From Halanaerobium kushneri (lineage in GTDB: Bacteria; Bacillota; Halanaerobiia; Halanaerobiales; Halanaerobiaceae): a stretch of 64,000 nucleotides of DNA. Position numbers and translations under genes: made by a program. Positions 1 to 8,286 of the stretch are shown here, piece after piece (position 1 is the first letter of the stretch; each line of letters starts with the position of its first letter). The notes under the pieces were generated by a model that made no database searches, had not been told where the DNA came from, and worked only from the letters and a program-made list of their open reading frames with translations. The DNA lies in NCBI RefSeq assembly GCF_900156285.1, contig NZ_FTNC01000008.1, forward strand, positions 1-64,000. The letters run 5' to 3'.

Positions 1-232
1 TTCCCAGTATTTTTTGCAGAATAAATGCAGAAAGCATCGATTCTAGATCATATTCTCTTTTTCTACCAAAATATTTGTAGTAAGCAGTGTAGAAACTGAA
101 TGGAATAAATTCAGATAAATCAAGATATTGATCGAGCATTTCAAGGAATTGAGGTTTATCATTTTGAGCCCAATCTTTGGCCTGTTCATAAAGATCACCG
201 AAAGACAATTGCTTTTTAGAATTAAAAGACAT
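1..232 (-). CDS. Transposase, N-terminal part (cut by window edge)
   Basis: The minus-strand frame opens with ATG at 232, eight bases after a strong AAGGAGG site (241-247), and stays open to the window edge, giving 77 codons. The protein begins MSFNSKKQLSFGD and contains IPFSFYTAYYKYFGRKR followed by a leucine-rich LESMLSAFILQKILG stretch. This arrangement is typical of the N-terminal DUF772-like region of IS1182/IS5-type transposases. The catalytic DDE part would lie outside the window, so it cannot be judged whether the element is intact. The element would end between this gene and the permease at 402. Confidence 0.6.
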   Translation of the reverse strand, partial: MSFNSKKQLSFGDLYEQAKDWAQNDKPQFLEMLDQYLDLSEFIPFSFYTAYYKYFGRKREYDLESMLSAFILQKILG

Positions 233-401
233 TATGATTTCCTCCTTTTGGCTTTGTGGTATTTTTAGTATCTCTAACTATATTATACCATATCTTAAGG
301 AGGAAATCACCAAAAATTTATGTCATGAGCCCTGTCATTTAGGACCTTAGACATTATACAAACGACTAATATCTAGAAAAAAATAAGGAGGGTATTTATT
401 A

Positions 402-1718
402 ATGAGTAATAATAATGGAGTATTAGAAGAATTTTTTAGTTTAAAAGAAAATAACACTGATGTGAAGACTGAGGTTATTGCGGGAATTACAACTTTTATG
501 ACTATGGCGTATATTATTTTTGTTAATCCTGCGATATTAAGTGATGCAGGTATGCCTTTTAATGGTGTCTTTATTGCTACCATAATGGGAGCAATTCTGG
601 GTACACTTTCGATGGCTCTTTTAACAAACTATCCCTTTGCCCTTGCTTCTGGAATGGGTTTAAATGCATTTTTTGCCTATTCAGTTGTTATTGGAATGGG
701 TGTTACCTGGCAGGCTGCACTGGGAATTATACTACTGGAAGGTATTATCTTTATTATTTTGAGTGTTACTCCTGTTAGAGAAATGATAGTTAACAGTATT
801 CCAATGGCTTTGAAGACAGGTATCAGTACAGGCATTGGTTTATTTATTGCTTTCATTGGTCTGCAGAATGCAGGTATAGTTGTAGCTGATCAGGCAACTC
901 TAGTTGCAATGGGGAGTGTCTTAACTGGACCCGGACTTGTAGCTTTATTTGGTCTTTTAATTACAGGAATTTTACATGCCAAAGGAATCAAAGGAGCATT
1001 GCTCTGGGGGATCCTGGCTTCTACTGCTTTTGGCTGGATTAATGGTGTTACTCCTGCATTTAATGGAGTAGTTGCGATGCCACAGATGTCACACTGGTCT
1101 GAAGTGTTGTTACAATTAGATATTGGTTCAGCATTAAGTTTTAGTATGATGGGTGTTTTACTCTCATTTCTATTTGTGGATATGTTTGATACTGCTGGAA
1201 CTTTAGTTGGGGTAAGTCAGCAGGCTGGATACTTAGATGAAAATGGCGATTTACCAAAAGCAAGTCGAGCTCTTTTAGCAGATGCAATAGGTACCACTGG
1301 TGGAGCTTTATTTGGAACAAGTACAGTAACAACATATGTAGAATCAGCTTCTGGTGTAGCTGAAGGTGGAAGAACAGGTTTAACTGGGGTAATTGTTTCC
1401 ATACTATTCTTTTTATCTTTATTCTTTAAACCATTAATTGGAATAGTTCCTGCAGCAGCAACAGCGCCTGCTTTAATCATTGTTGGTACAATGATGATGA
1501 CAAATATAACCAAGCTTGACTGGGATGATTTTACAGAAATTCTACCTGCTTTTGTGGCAATGATAGCTATGCCATTAACATATTCAATCTCCAATGGTAT
1601 TGCACTTGGTTTTATAGTTTATCCAATAGTTAAGCTATTTACTGGTAAGGGTAAGGATGTACACTGGTTAGTATATGTACTGGGAGTAGTATTTGTATTC
1701 TACTTTGTAGTTCATTAA
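402..1718 (+). CDS. NCS2-type purine permease (AzgA/PbuG-like)
   Basis: 438-aa integral membrane protein, probably importing adenine, guanine or hypoxanthine with protons. The N-terminus carries the family pattern TEVIAGITTFMTMAYIIFVN, followed by about a dozen hydrophobic segments and the internal region SFLFVDMFDTAGTLVGV seen in AzgA/GhxP-like carriers. Length is normal for the family (about 430-450). The start follows a clear AAGGAGG site. It is a single-gene unit, closed by a long hairpin terminator at 1769. No purine riboswitch could be recognised in the short leader. The exact base specificity cannot be read from the sequence. Confidence 0.88.
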   Translation: MSNNNGVLEEFFSLKENNTDVKTEVIAGITTFMTMAYIIFVNPAILSDAGMPFNGVFIATIMGAILGTLSMALLTNYPFALASGMGLNAFFAYSVVIGMGVTWQAALGIILLEGIIFIILSVTPVREMIVNSIPMALKTGISTGIGLFIAFIGLQNAGIVVADQATLVAMGSVLTGPGLVALFGLLITGILHAKGIKGALLWGILASTAFGWINGVTPAFNGVVAMPQMSHWSEVLLQLDIGSALSFSMMGVLLSFLFVDMFDTAGTLVGVSQQAGYLDENGDLPKASRALLADAIGTTGGALFGTSTVTTYVESASGVAEGGRTGLTGVIVSILFFLSLFFKPLIGIVPAAATAPALIIVGTMMMTNITKLDWDDFTEILPAFVAMIAMPLTYSISNGIALGFIVYPIVKLFTGKGKDVHWLVYVLGVVFVFYFVVH

Positions 1719-1768
1719 AAATATTTTTGGAAACTGAAAATCTATTAAATAAAGTAAAATAAGTTTTT

Positions 1769-1815
1769 AAAGCGGTGAAAGTTCATTTTAAAATGAATTT
1801 TCACCGCTTTTTGTG
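1769..1815 (+). terminator. Rho-independent terminator after the purine permease
   Basis: AAAGCGGTGA at 1769-1778 pairs with TCACCGCTTT at 1801-1810, and the stem continues inward through the ATTTTAAAAT centre. A T-run follows on the plus strand. The stem is long enough to affect the convergent APC permease transcript too, but the T-tract favours the plus strand. Confidence 0.85.
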
Positions 1816-1859
1816 ATAGAAATAAAATATTAAATTTTTAACTGAGTTTAGTCGTAGAG

Positions 1860-3119
1860 TTAGGAGTTAAAGGTGTAAATTAATTTTCTGCCTACAGTTG
1901 CCAGCAGCAATAAAATAGTAAGAGTTATAATAATTTTGATGTCTCTCTGAAAAAAACGAATAAATAATGAAATTGAAGCGATGGCTGCTCCTGCTCCTCC
2001 TAAGAAAGAAATTAATTTAGTTTTAGCAATCTCCTTGAAGGCAATAAAATTAACAGTAGAAAATGTAATCAGAAAAATAAAGCTTGCAGCTTCAACCAGA
2101 GAGGATAAATTACCAAAGGCAGCCAGTAGGGCTCCAACACCGCCTATTATATAAATTGATCTATCAGGAATACCGGCATTATTTTTATGGATCAAAAATG
2201 AAGGCAGTTCTCCATCATTGGCCACTTTAATTGCCAGACGTGCAGTTGCAAAAATAGTTGAATTTATAGCAGAACCTGTAGAAAATAAGGCAGCTATTGA
2301 AGCAATTATTAGACCAGCGGTACCTAAGATGTTCTGGCCTGCTATTGCAAGAACAACTTCTTTTTCTTCGATGATTGTCTGGTGGCTGACCAGATTTATA
2401 GTTCCCAGAGTAACTATAATATAAATAACAATTACAGAAACAATTGCCAGAATTTCTGCTCTGTGAATTGTTCTGTCAGCATCTTCAATTTCATTATAAT
2501 CATACGTTATTAGCTGAAAACCTTCATAAGCCATAAAAATAGTTGAGGCTCCAATAATAGCATTGACAAAAGTACCCGCTGATCGCATGGGTTCACTATT
2601 AAACATATCTGGATTAAAATTTGATATTCCTACAGCAGCAATAGCCAGTAGAATAGCTAATTTTGCCCAAACTATAAATACCTCCAGATGTGAAGCTTCA
2701 CTTACATCTCTAAGATTAAAGTACATAAAAATCAGAATTATAGATATGGAAACGAGCCGGGGAAACCAGGGCCCATAATTTAAGATTTGTTCTAAGTACT
2801 GCCCAAAAGTAAATGCATAAACTGAAAGAGTGAGAATATATCCTATCATTAATAGCCAGGAAAGGCCCCCTGCTAATCCCTGGTGATTAATATCTTTAAT
2901 ATAAGTAAAAGCGCCTCCACCCTCTTCAAACTTATTTGTTAGTTTAGAATAGCTAATTCCAGTGGCGAGAGCAATTAAGCCGGCAATTAAAAAACTCAAC
3001 CAGGCCATGTTACCAGCAGTTGCAATTATTACTCCCAGAACAGAAAAAATACCGCCACCTATCATACCACCAACAGCCATGCTCCAAGTTTCGTTTAGAC
3101 CCATCTTTTTTTTATCCAT
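1860..3119 (-). CDS. APC-family amino acid permease
   Basis: 419-aa membrane transporter with about 12 hydrophobic segments. The first helix has the glycine-rich APC signature GGMIGGGIFSVLG, and later EGFQLITYDYNEI marks the typical region after helix 5. This is the core fold of amino acid/polyamine/organocation carriers (COG0531-like). The substrate is not predictable. The start has a GGAGG site (AGGAGGTAAAAATATG). It lies 34 bp downstream of the thioredoxin gene on the same strand, so the two may be co-transcribed. Confidence 0.85.
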   Translation of the reverse strand: MDKKKMGLNETWSMAVGGMIGGGIFSVLGVIIATAGNMAWLSFLIAGLIALATGISYSKLTNKFEEGGGAFTYIKDINHQGLAGGLSWLLMIGYILTLSVYAFTFGQYLEQILNYGPWFPRLVSISIILIFMYFNLRDVSEASHLEVFIVWAKLAILLAIAAVGISNFNPDMFNSEPMRSAGTFVNAIIGASTIFMAYEGFQLITYDYNEIEDADRTIHRAEILAIVSVIVIYIIVTLGTINLVSHQTIIEEKEVVLAIAGQNILGTAGLIIASIAALFSTGSAINSTIFATARLAIKVANDGELPSFLIHKNNAGIPDRSIYIIGGVGALLAAFGNLSSLVEAASFIFLITFSTVNFIAFKEIAKTKLISFLGGAGAAIASISLFIRFFQRDIKIIITLTILLLLATVGRKLIYTFNS

Positions 3120-3153
3120 ATTTTTACCTCCTGCTTAAACAAAATTATTTATT

Positions 3154-3675
3154 TTATTCTTTAATTCCAGATAGTTCAAGCATTTTCTCATAACTCACTG
3201 CACCAACAACCTTATTTTTAATGATTCCATCTTCATTTAAAAAGTAGCTTGTAGGGATTCCTCGGACCAGATAGTTCTGGGCTGTACTCTTATCAGTATC
3301 CAGGAGAACAGAAAATGAAAGACCATTTTTCATCATGAAATTAGCAGCTGTAGATTTATTTTCTCCAACATTTACTGCCAGTATGATTACTTCTTCTCCG
3401 TAGTTCTCGTGTAATTTTTGTATATCGGGCATTTCTTCTCTACAGGGGGGACACCAGCTGGCCCAAAAATTAAGAAAAACTTTTTGCCCGCGGAAATCAC
3501 TTAAACTTACTTTTTTATCATTTATATTTTTTAATTCAAAATCTGGAGCCTGCATATCAATTTCAGTACCAACTTCAGCCTGAACTACTTCAGACTTAGG
3601 ACTCTGCAGATAAAAGAAAGATAAACCACCAATTATCAGAGCTACAATTAAAAATATTGCTATTTTTTTATTCAT
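3154..3675 (-). CDS. Membrane-anchored thioredoxin-like protein (TlpA/ResA family)
   Basis: 173-aa extracytoplasmic thiol-disulfide oxidoreductase. One N-terminal hydrophobic helix (about residues 4-24) anchors it or acts as an uncleaved signal. The thioredoxin fold follows, with the active site WASWCPPCREEMP, the CPPC pair characteristic of ResA/TlpA. A cis-proline loop, GIPTSYF, is also visible. The open frame extends five codons upstream (MEGSL), but those bases contain the GGAGGG ribosome site, so the start at 3675 is preferred. Family members reduce exported proteins or help cytochrome maturation; no cytochrome gene is nearby, so the partner is unknown. Confidence 0.85.
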   Translation of the reverse strand: MNKKIAIFLIVALIIGGLSFFYLQSPKSEVVQAEVGTEIDMQAPDFELKNINDKKVSLSDFRGQKVFLNFWASWCPPCREEMPDIQKLHENYGEEVIILAVNVGENKSTAANFMMKNGLSFSVLLDTDKSTAQNYLVRGIPTSYFLNEDGIIKNKVVGAVSYEKMLELSGIKE

Positions 3676-3835
3676 TAATGATCCCTCCATTTGGATTCAA
3701 TTGATCTTAATTATAATTATACAAGTAAAATACACAGATTTCCAGTTTATTGAATACAAATATCGCGAAAAAAGGTTATTAATTTAAAATAGAATGCAGC
3801 TGGTTTATTAAAAAAGCAGGGTTTGAGTTTGTATT

Positions 3836-4786
3836 CTATAAATTTTTTTCAATGATTTCTTTACTTTTTTCTGCAATAAACTCTGGCTGTTCAAGGTGAA
3901 TGTAGTGGTCAGCATCTAAAATAAAAGCTTCACCATCAGCTTCTTTTGTATAAGAAACTATACTGTCCTGCCAGCTCTTTTCTTCATTTCTACTGGAGAT
4001 AAAAGCATAAAAAGGGACTTTATATTTATTCTCTTTCTTAGCTAATTTAGAGTTACTTTCGACCATATCAACTTCTTCCCACATGTTTTTGGTCTGGACC
4101 CGTCGGTAAAATATTGTTCTGGCAATTTTGGCTTCTTTTTCTGTTAAAAGACCTTTTTTAGCAGCATGAAAATTATTAGAAAAAACTTCAGGCTGATTTC
4201 GGACTAGCCCGGTTCGAGTCAGGATTGATATAAGTGGAGATAAAACAGGTCCTTCTTCAGATTCTTCAATAAAGCCGGGCATAAGTGGATCCAGACCGAT
4301 AACTGCCTTAACTTCTTCTGGATAAAGATTGGACCAATAGACAGCTTCAAGTCCAGCTAGAGAGTGTGGAAATAAAACATAAGGTGCTTTTCCCCCTGCC
4401 AGTTTTAAAGCGGTCCGAGTTTCGTTAAGAACAGTTTTTAAATCTCTAGCTTCAGAACTAATTTCACTCCAGCCATACCCGGCCCTTTCGACAACTGCAA
4501 TACGGTAATCATCTGATAACTTTTCAAAAAGGACTTTAAAATCATAGTAGGGTGAAACTGTTCCCAGTCCGGACATAAAGACCAGAGTCTGCTTTCCCTG
4601 CCCTTCAGCATAAACATGAATATTTGTTTCATCAACACTGACTAATTTACCAGGAGCAGGATATTTTGCCTTTTCTTCAGCGATTAATTCCCGGTGTTCC
4701 AAATAACTGCTTAAAACTATAAATGAGACTAAAGCGATTAAAATTATAGGCACAATAATTATAATTTTTTTTAAAATATTTTTCAA
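3836..4786 (-). CDS. Alpha/beta hydrolase, membrane-anchored
   Basis: 316-aa protein with an N-terminal transmembrane helix (about residues 7-27) and an alpha/beta hydrolase fold. The oxyanion-loop region is MSGLGTVSPYYDF. The nucleophile elbow reads PHSLAG (Ser in the usual G-x-S-x-G place, though the first Gly is replaced by Pro). LDADHYIHLEQP near the C-terminus supplies the catalytic His. The family includes esterases, lipases and haloperoxidase-like enzymes; no substrate can be assigned. It is the last gene of a LytTR-DUF3021-hydrolase operon, with only 1 bp between it and the DUF3021 gene. Confidence 0.82.
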   Translation of the reverse strand: MKNILKKIIIIVPIILIALVSFIVLSSYLEHRELIAEEKAKYPAPGKLVSVDETNIHVYAEGQGKQTLVFMSGLGTVSPYYDFKVLFEKLSDDYRIAVVERAGYGWSEISSEARDLKTVLNETRTALKLAGGKAPYVLFPHSLAGLEAVYWSNLYPEEVKAVIGLDPLMPGFIEESEEGPVLSPLISILTRTGLVRNQPEVFSNNFHAAKKGLLTEKEAKIARTIFYRRVQTKNMWEEVDMVESNSKLAKKENKYKVPFYAFISSRNEEKSWQDSIVSYTKEADGEAFILDADHYIHLEQPEFIAEKSKEIIEKNL

Positions 4787-4787
4787 T

Positions 4788-5210
4788 TTACTCTCTTCCT
4801 TTTAAGTTATCTTTTATTGACTCTAAACTCTGATTAAAATTTTGATATTCTTGATTGCTAAAATAGGCAATAACAAAGGCCAGTATCTCAGTGATTAAAA
4901 TAATATTTAAAACTGCCTGCCAGCCGTAAGCCTGATGAGTTCCCAAAAGCATTAATAGTAAAAAGACAGATAGGCCATCAGCAAGCAATACAGCTAGATA
5001 TGATAATAGTTTAGAAGAGGTCTTATAAATTGTCCATGATACAGCAAGCTCGCTTACGGTTCCAATTAAAGCTCCAAAGATAAAATAAATTAAAATTGAT
5101 TCAGAGAGATCGCTGTTTGGATTTAAGAATAGATTTTCAAAAATTGCGATCACAACTCCAACCATTCCTGAAGGCAGTAGATTAATTATATAGTCTTTAA
5201 TTTTTTCCAT
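4788..5210 (-). CDS. DUF3021 membrane protein
   Basis: 140-aa protein with four predicted transmembrane segments (roughly residues 12-30, 40-58, 68-90 and 100-118) and a short charged C-terminus. DUF3021 proteins are typically encoded directly beside a LytTR-domain DNA-binding protein, as here (10-bp gap), and are thought to act as a membrane antagonist or sensor for that regulator. That pairing, rather than any catalytic motif, is the basis for the call. Confidence 0.78.
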   Translation of the reverse strand: MEKIKDYIINLLPSGMVGVVIAIFENLFLNPNSDLSESILIYFIFGALIGTVSELAVSWTIYKTSSKLLSYLAVLLADGLSVFLLLMLLGTHQAYGWQAVLNIILITEILAFVIAYFSNQEYQNFNQSLESIKDNLKGRE

Positions 5211-5220
5211 TACTATCTCC

Positions 5221-5778
5221 TCACAATCCTAAATATTTTTTGAAGTCACCAGCATAACTGCGTGAAACCTCAATTTCTTTTTTTATATCCAGTTTTAAAA
5301 GTAGTCTTCCATTAAACCAGGGAACAATCTCTTTGATATGTATTATGTTAACTATCTCTGACTTATTAATTCTGATAAAGCCTTCCGCTGCCAGTTCATC
5401 TTCGAGCTGATATAATTTTTCTTTAAGGCGATATTTTTTAGCTTTTGTTCTGGCATAAATTATGCTGTTCTGGGCTTCAAAAAGTATAATATCCTGATAA
5501 TTAATAATTTCATAGTTTTCATCCAGCTGCCCTATCAGGTGATCCTGCAGATTTTTTTCTTTCTGCTCAGCCCCATTTCCGAGCTGATTTTCTAAAAAAG
5601 AAATCAATTGATCAATTTGCTGGGGGTTGAATACAAGGCTGATTACGTCTTCTGGAATTTTTTGGCCGTTTTCAACCAGTGCCAGTTCTGCCTGTTCAGA
5701 AATTTGAAAATTTCTGGCTTCCAAAAACTCCTTTAATAAAAGCTGATAGGAATTAGAACAGATTAATTTTAGCTTCAT
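5221..5778 (-). CDS. LytTR-domain transcriptional regulator
   Basis: 185-aa protein. Residues about 85-185 form a LytTR DNA-binding domain: IILFEAQNSIIYARTKAKKY, the GFIRINKSEIVNIIHIKEI segment, and LLLKLDIKKEIEVSRSY near the end. The N-terminal about 80 residues are not a response-regulator receiver domain (no phospho-acceptor Asp pattern), so this is a LytTR protein without a classical histidine kinase. It is the promoter-proximal gene of the operon and is likely to control the operon itself through the intergenic region beyond 5778. The start follows a GGAGG-type site. Confidence 0.85.
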   Translation of the reverse strand: MKLKLICSNSYQLLLKEFLEARNFQISEQAELALVENGQKIPEDVISLVFNPQQIDQLISFLENQLGNGAEQKEKNLQDHLIGQLDENYEIINYQDIILFEAQNSIIYARTKAKKYRLKEKLYQLEDELAAEGFIRINKSEIVNIIHIKEIVPWFNGRLLLKLDIKKEIEVSRSYAGDFKKYLGL

Positions 5779-6217
5779 ATTAGTTTGCCTCCAGATTTTC
5801 TGTTTACTTTAGAATTATTTTCAAAAAATTACACATTATCTTAATTATATTAATAAAGCTTATCTAAAGTAAAGCGATTGACTAAATTAATTTTTGGCCG
5901 GACTGGAAGTTGCATAAACCTGTTGCAATTGGTTGTTTTATCATTCATTCTCCCTCCTTTTCCGCTGTTAAAAATAGAATAGCATACTTTGTGATTTCAG
6001 AGAGTAGATTTTAGCTAAGCCGCAGTTCTGACAGTTTAAGTCGTATCTTTTGAGTGGCAAAATGAATTAAGACAACTTATTCTACTCTAAGTGCAAGTTG
6101 GTCTTTGATATCAACCTTTTAGCTAAAAACTTTATACATTCATTTAAGATCTTATATAATAAAAGAAGAATTGACTTAACATATTTAACTTAATTTAAAT
6201 AAAGGGGAGAGATTTGA
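5779..6217. other. 439-bp intergenic region, divergent promoters
   Basis: The region separates the minus-strand LytTR operon from the plus-strand DUF3267 gene, so it must hold both promoters and probably LytTR binding sites. One very short reading frame with a strong ribosome site (5882-5944) is listed separately. A TATAAT-like box occurs near 6153 and TTGACT near 6171, but no complete promoter pair could be assigned with confidence. No RNA gene or repeat was recognised. Confidence 0.5.
5882..5944 (-). CDS. Possible small protein, 20 aa
   Basis: A short minus-strand frame (MIKQPIATGLCNFQSGQKLI) starts at 5944, seven bases after an excellent AAAAGGAGGG site. An overlapping ATG at 5948 opens a different 32-codon frame ending at 5850, but its spacing to the ribosome site is only about 3 bases. 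The peptide has no recognised family. The strong ribosome site is the only evidence for translation. Confidence 0.2.
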   Translation of the reverse strand: MIKQPIATGLCNFQSGQKLI

Positions 6218-6793
6218 ATGAAATTTAAGCTGGGTTCACCAACAGATTTAGAAAAATTATCTCAGAATAAAGACTGGAAGGAACTAAAAAACATCTCGAG
6301 TTTTTTTATTTTTAAATTACTAATATTAGTTTTTGGAATTTTAATTAGTACATTTTTCTATCAATTTATTAAAGAGATTATATCAATTAGGGAAATTTAC
6401 AGTACATATATGGAAAACTGGTATTTAGTCTTTTTATTAATTCCCTTACATGAAGCTTCCCATGCGATCATGTATCCCAATTTTGGCTTTTCTGATAAAA
6501 TCATTTTTGGTTTCTGGCCGAAAAAATTTGTGTTCTACTCTTATTATGATTTACCTCTAAAAAAAAATAGACTTATAATTGCTATGCTGGCCCCTCTGTT
6601 CATACTAACTGTATTTCCAGTTTTATTAATTTCTATTTTAGAATTAAATTATATATATTTAGCTATTATTGCAATTTTAAATTCCATTGGAGGAGCAGGA
6701 GATATATTTTACTCTATTTTAGTGATCAGTCAGGTTCCAAAAAACTCAGTTGTTAAAACTGATACTGCCAGAGTATTCTGGAAGGAAGTATAA
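6218..6793 (+). CDS. DUF3267 putative zincin metalloprotease, membrane-embedded
   Basis: 191-aa membrane protein with about four hydrophobic segments. LHEASHAIMY near residue 79 contains the HExxH zinc-binding motif, and the region around it matches DUF3267-type proteins, which are predicted membrane zinc peptidases. A third ligand cannot be pinned down by eye; GGAGD around residue 165 may be part of the distal active-site region. The gene appears to be monocistronic. The GGGGAG ribosome site sits 6-7 bases before the ATG. Confidence 0.7.
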   Translation: MKFKLGSPTDLEKLSQNKDWKELKNISSFFIFKLLILVFGILISTFFYQFIKEIISIREIYSTYMENWYLVFLLIPLHEASHAIMYPNFGFSDKIIFGFWPKKFVFYSYYDLPLKKNRLIIAMLAPLFILTVFPVLLISILELNYIYLAIIAILNSIGGAGDIFYSILVISQVPKNSVVKTDTARVFWKEV

Positions 6794-6866
6794 AAAATAT
6801 ATAGTTTTAACTGATTTTTCTTTTCATTACAATAATCTATGATAAAATATAAATAAGAGGAAAATT

Positions 6867-6908
6867 CGGATAATTTATTAGAATAGAATTTAACATTTAA
6901 ATTATCCG
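6867..6908. repeat. Inverted repeat upstream of adenosylhomocysteinase
   Basis: CGGATAATTTA at 6867-6877 is repeated in inverse as TAAATTATCCG at 6898-6908, with a 20-base spacer. The repeat lies about 60 bp before the next start codon and is not followed by a T-run, so it is more likely an operator or leader structure than a terminator. Confidence 0.45.
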
Positions 6909-6968
6909 TTATTAATTTATAAAAAGAAACAAAGATAATTACAATAAAATTTACTGAGGAGGAAAATT

Positions 6969-8219
6969 ATGATTACTAAATCAACACTTAGAAATCCTGA
7001 ATTAGCTGAAGAGGGCTGGCGCAAAATTCAGTGGGTGGCAGACAAGATGGATATTTTAAATGAAATTTTAAAAGATCATAAAGAAGCACAGCCGCTGACA
7101 GGGAAAAAAGTGGCGATCTGCCTGCATTTAGAGGCGAAGACAGCCTATATGGCTTATGTGATTAGTCAGTTAGGAGCAGAGGTAGCTATTGCGGGCAGTA
7201 ATCCACTTTCCACCCAGGATGATGTAGCAGCAGGTCTGGCTGCTCATGGAGTAATGGTCCACAGCTGGTATGGCTCAACTCCAGAGGAGTATAAGGAGCA
7301 TTTAAATAAGGTTTTAAATATTGAACCTGATTTAATTATTGATGATGGTGGGGATATGGTTGAGACTCTACATAAAGATAGAAGAGAGCTGCTGGAAAAC
7401 ATTATCGGTGGAGCAGAGGAAACCACTACTGGAATTCACCGCCTGGAAGCGATGGAAGGAGACGGAACCCTGGCTTTTCCAATGATGGCAGTTAATGATG
7501 CTAAATGTAAATCTCTTTTTGATAACCGTTATGGAACCGGCCAATCTGTCTGGGATGGAATTATGAGGACAACTAACCTGGTTGTTGCAGGTAAAACTGC
7601 TGTAGTAGCAGGTTATGGCTGGTGTGGAAAAGGTGTGGCAATGAGGGCTAAGGGTCTTGGTGCCAGAGTAATTGTTACAGAAATTGATCCGATTAAGGCC
7701 AGTGAAGCCTGGATGGATGGGTTTGAGGTTATGCCGATGCAGGAAGCAGCCAAAAAAGGAGATTTCTTTATTACCGTAACCGGATGTAAAAATGTAATTG
7801 ATAAAGAAGATTTAAAGGTAATGAAAGATGGAGCTATTTTATCAAATGCGGGACATTTTGATGTTGAAGTTTCCAAACCGGCACTTAATGATCTGGCTAT
7901 AGAAGTTAGTGAAGCTCGAGAAAATATCAGGAAGTTTGAACTTATGGATGGTCGTAAACTCTATCTTTTGGCAGATGGTAGACTGGTTAATCTAGCAGCA
8001 GGAGATGGACATCCAGCCGAAATTATGGATATGACATTTGCCCTACAGCTTTTATCTTTATTACATTTAAATCATAATCAAAATTTGGATGCCCAAGTTT
8101 ATAATATACCTGATGATATTGACAATATGGTAGCAGAATATAAATTGAAGTCATTAGGAATCGAGATTGATCAGTTGACAGAGGAACAGGAGGATTATAT
8201 TAACAGCTGGGAAAATTAA
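6969..8219 (+). CDS. ahcY: Adenosylhomocysteinase
   Basis: 416-aa cytoplasmic NAD-dependent enzyme that splits S-adenosylhomocysteine into adenosine and homocysteine, clearing the by-product of methylation. The cofactor loop GYGWCGKGVAM begins near residue 214. The substrate-domain segments GAEETTTGIHRL and VNDAKCKSLFDNRYGTGQS carry the conserved Glu, Asp, Lys and Asn residues, and GHFDVEVS and LADGRLVNLAAGDGHP are hallmark C-terminal elements. It is the short form found in archaea, Thermotoga and some anaerobes, lacking the C-terminal Lys-Tyr tail of longer forms. Short-form enzymes in some anaerobes prefer S-inosylhomocysteine, so that substrate is possible. The start has GAGGAGG. Confidence 0.95.
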   Translation: MITKSTLRNPELAEEGWRKIQWVADKMDILNEILKDHKEAQPLTGKKVAICLHLEAKTAYMAYVISQLGAEVAIAGSNPLSTQDDVAAGLAAHGVMVHSWYGSTPEEYKEHLNKVLNIEPDLIIDDGGDMVETLHKDRRELLENIIGGAEETTTGIHRLEAMEGDGTLAFPMMAVNDAKCKSLFDNRYGTGQSVWDGIMRTTNLVVAGKTAVVAGYGWCGKGVAMRAKGLGARVIVTEIDPIKASEAWMDGFEVMPMQEAAKKGDFFITVTGCKNVIDKEDLKVMKDGAILSNAGHFDVEVSKPALNDLAIEVSEARENIRKFELMDGRKLYLLADGRLVNLAAGDGHPAEIMDMTFALQLLSLLHLNHNQNLDAQVYNIPDDIDNMVAEYKLKSLGIEIDQLTEEQEDYINSWEN

Positions 8220-8286
8220 TGACATCAGGCATCTGAAAATAAACCCGGCTACCGGTCATCAAATAAGAAGGAGTAGTATAGTAGAA

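Noticed and set aside
1217-1594. Antisense 125-aa open frame within the purine permease gene
   Set aside because: It lies wholly opposite a well-supported membrane transporter, has no ribosome site and no recognisable domain; it is a codon-composition shadow.
6794-6968. Possible SAH or SAM riboswitch before adenosylhomocysteinase
   Set aside because: Only a simple 11-bp inverted repeat is visible, with none of the conserved core that I can match to those riboswitches.
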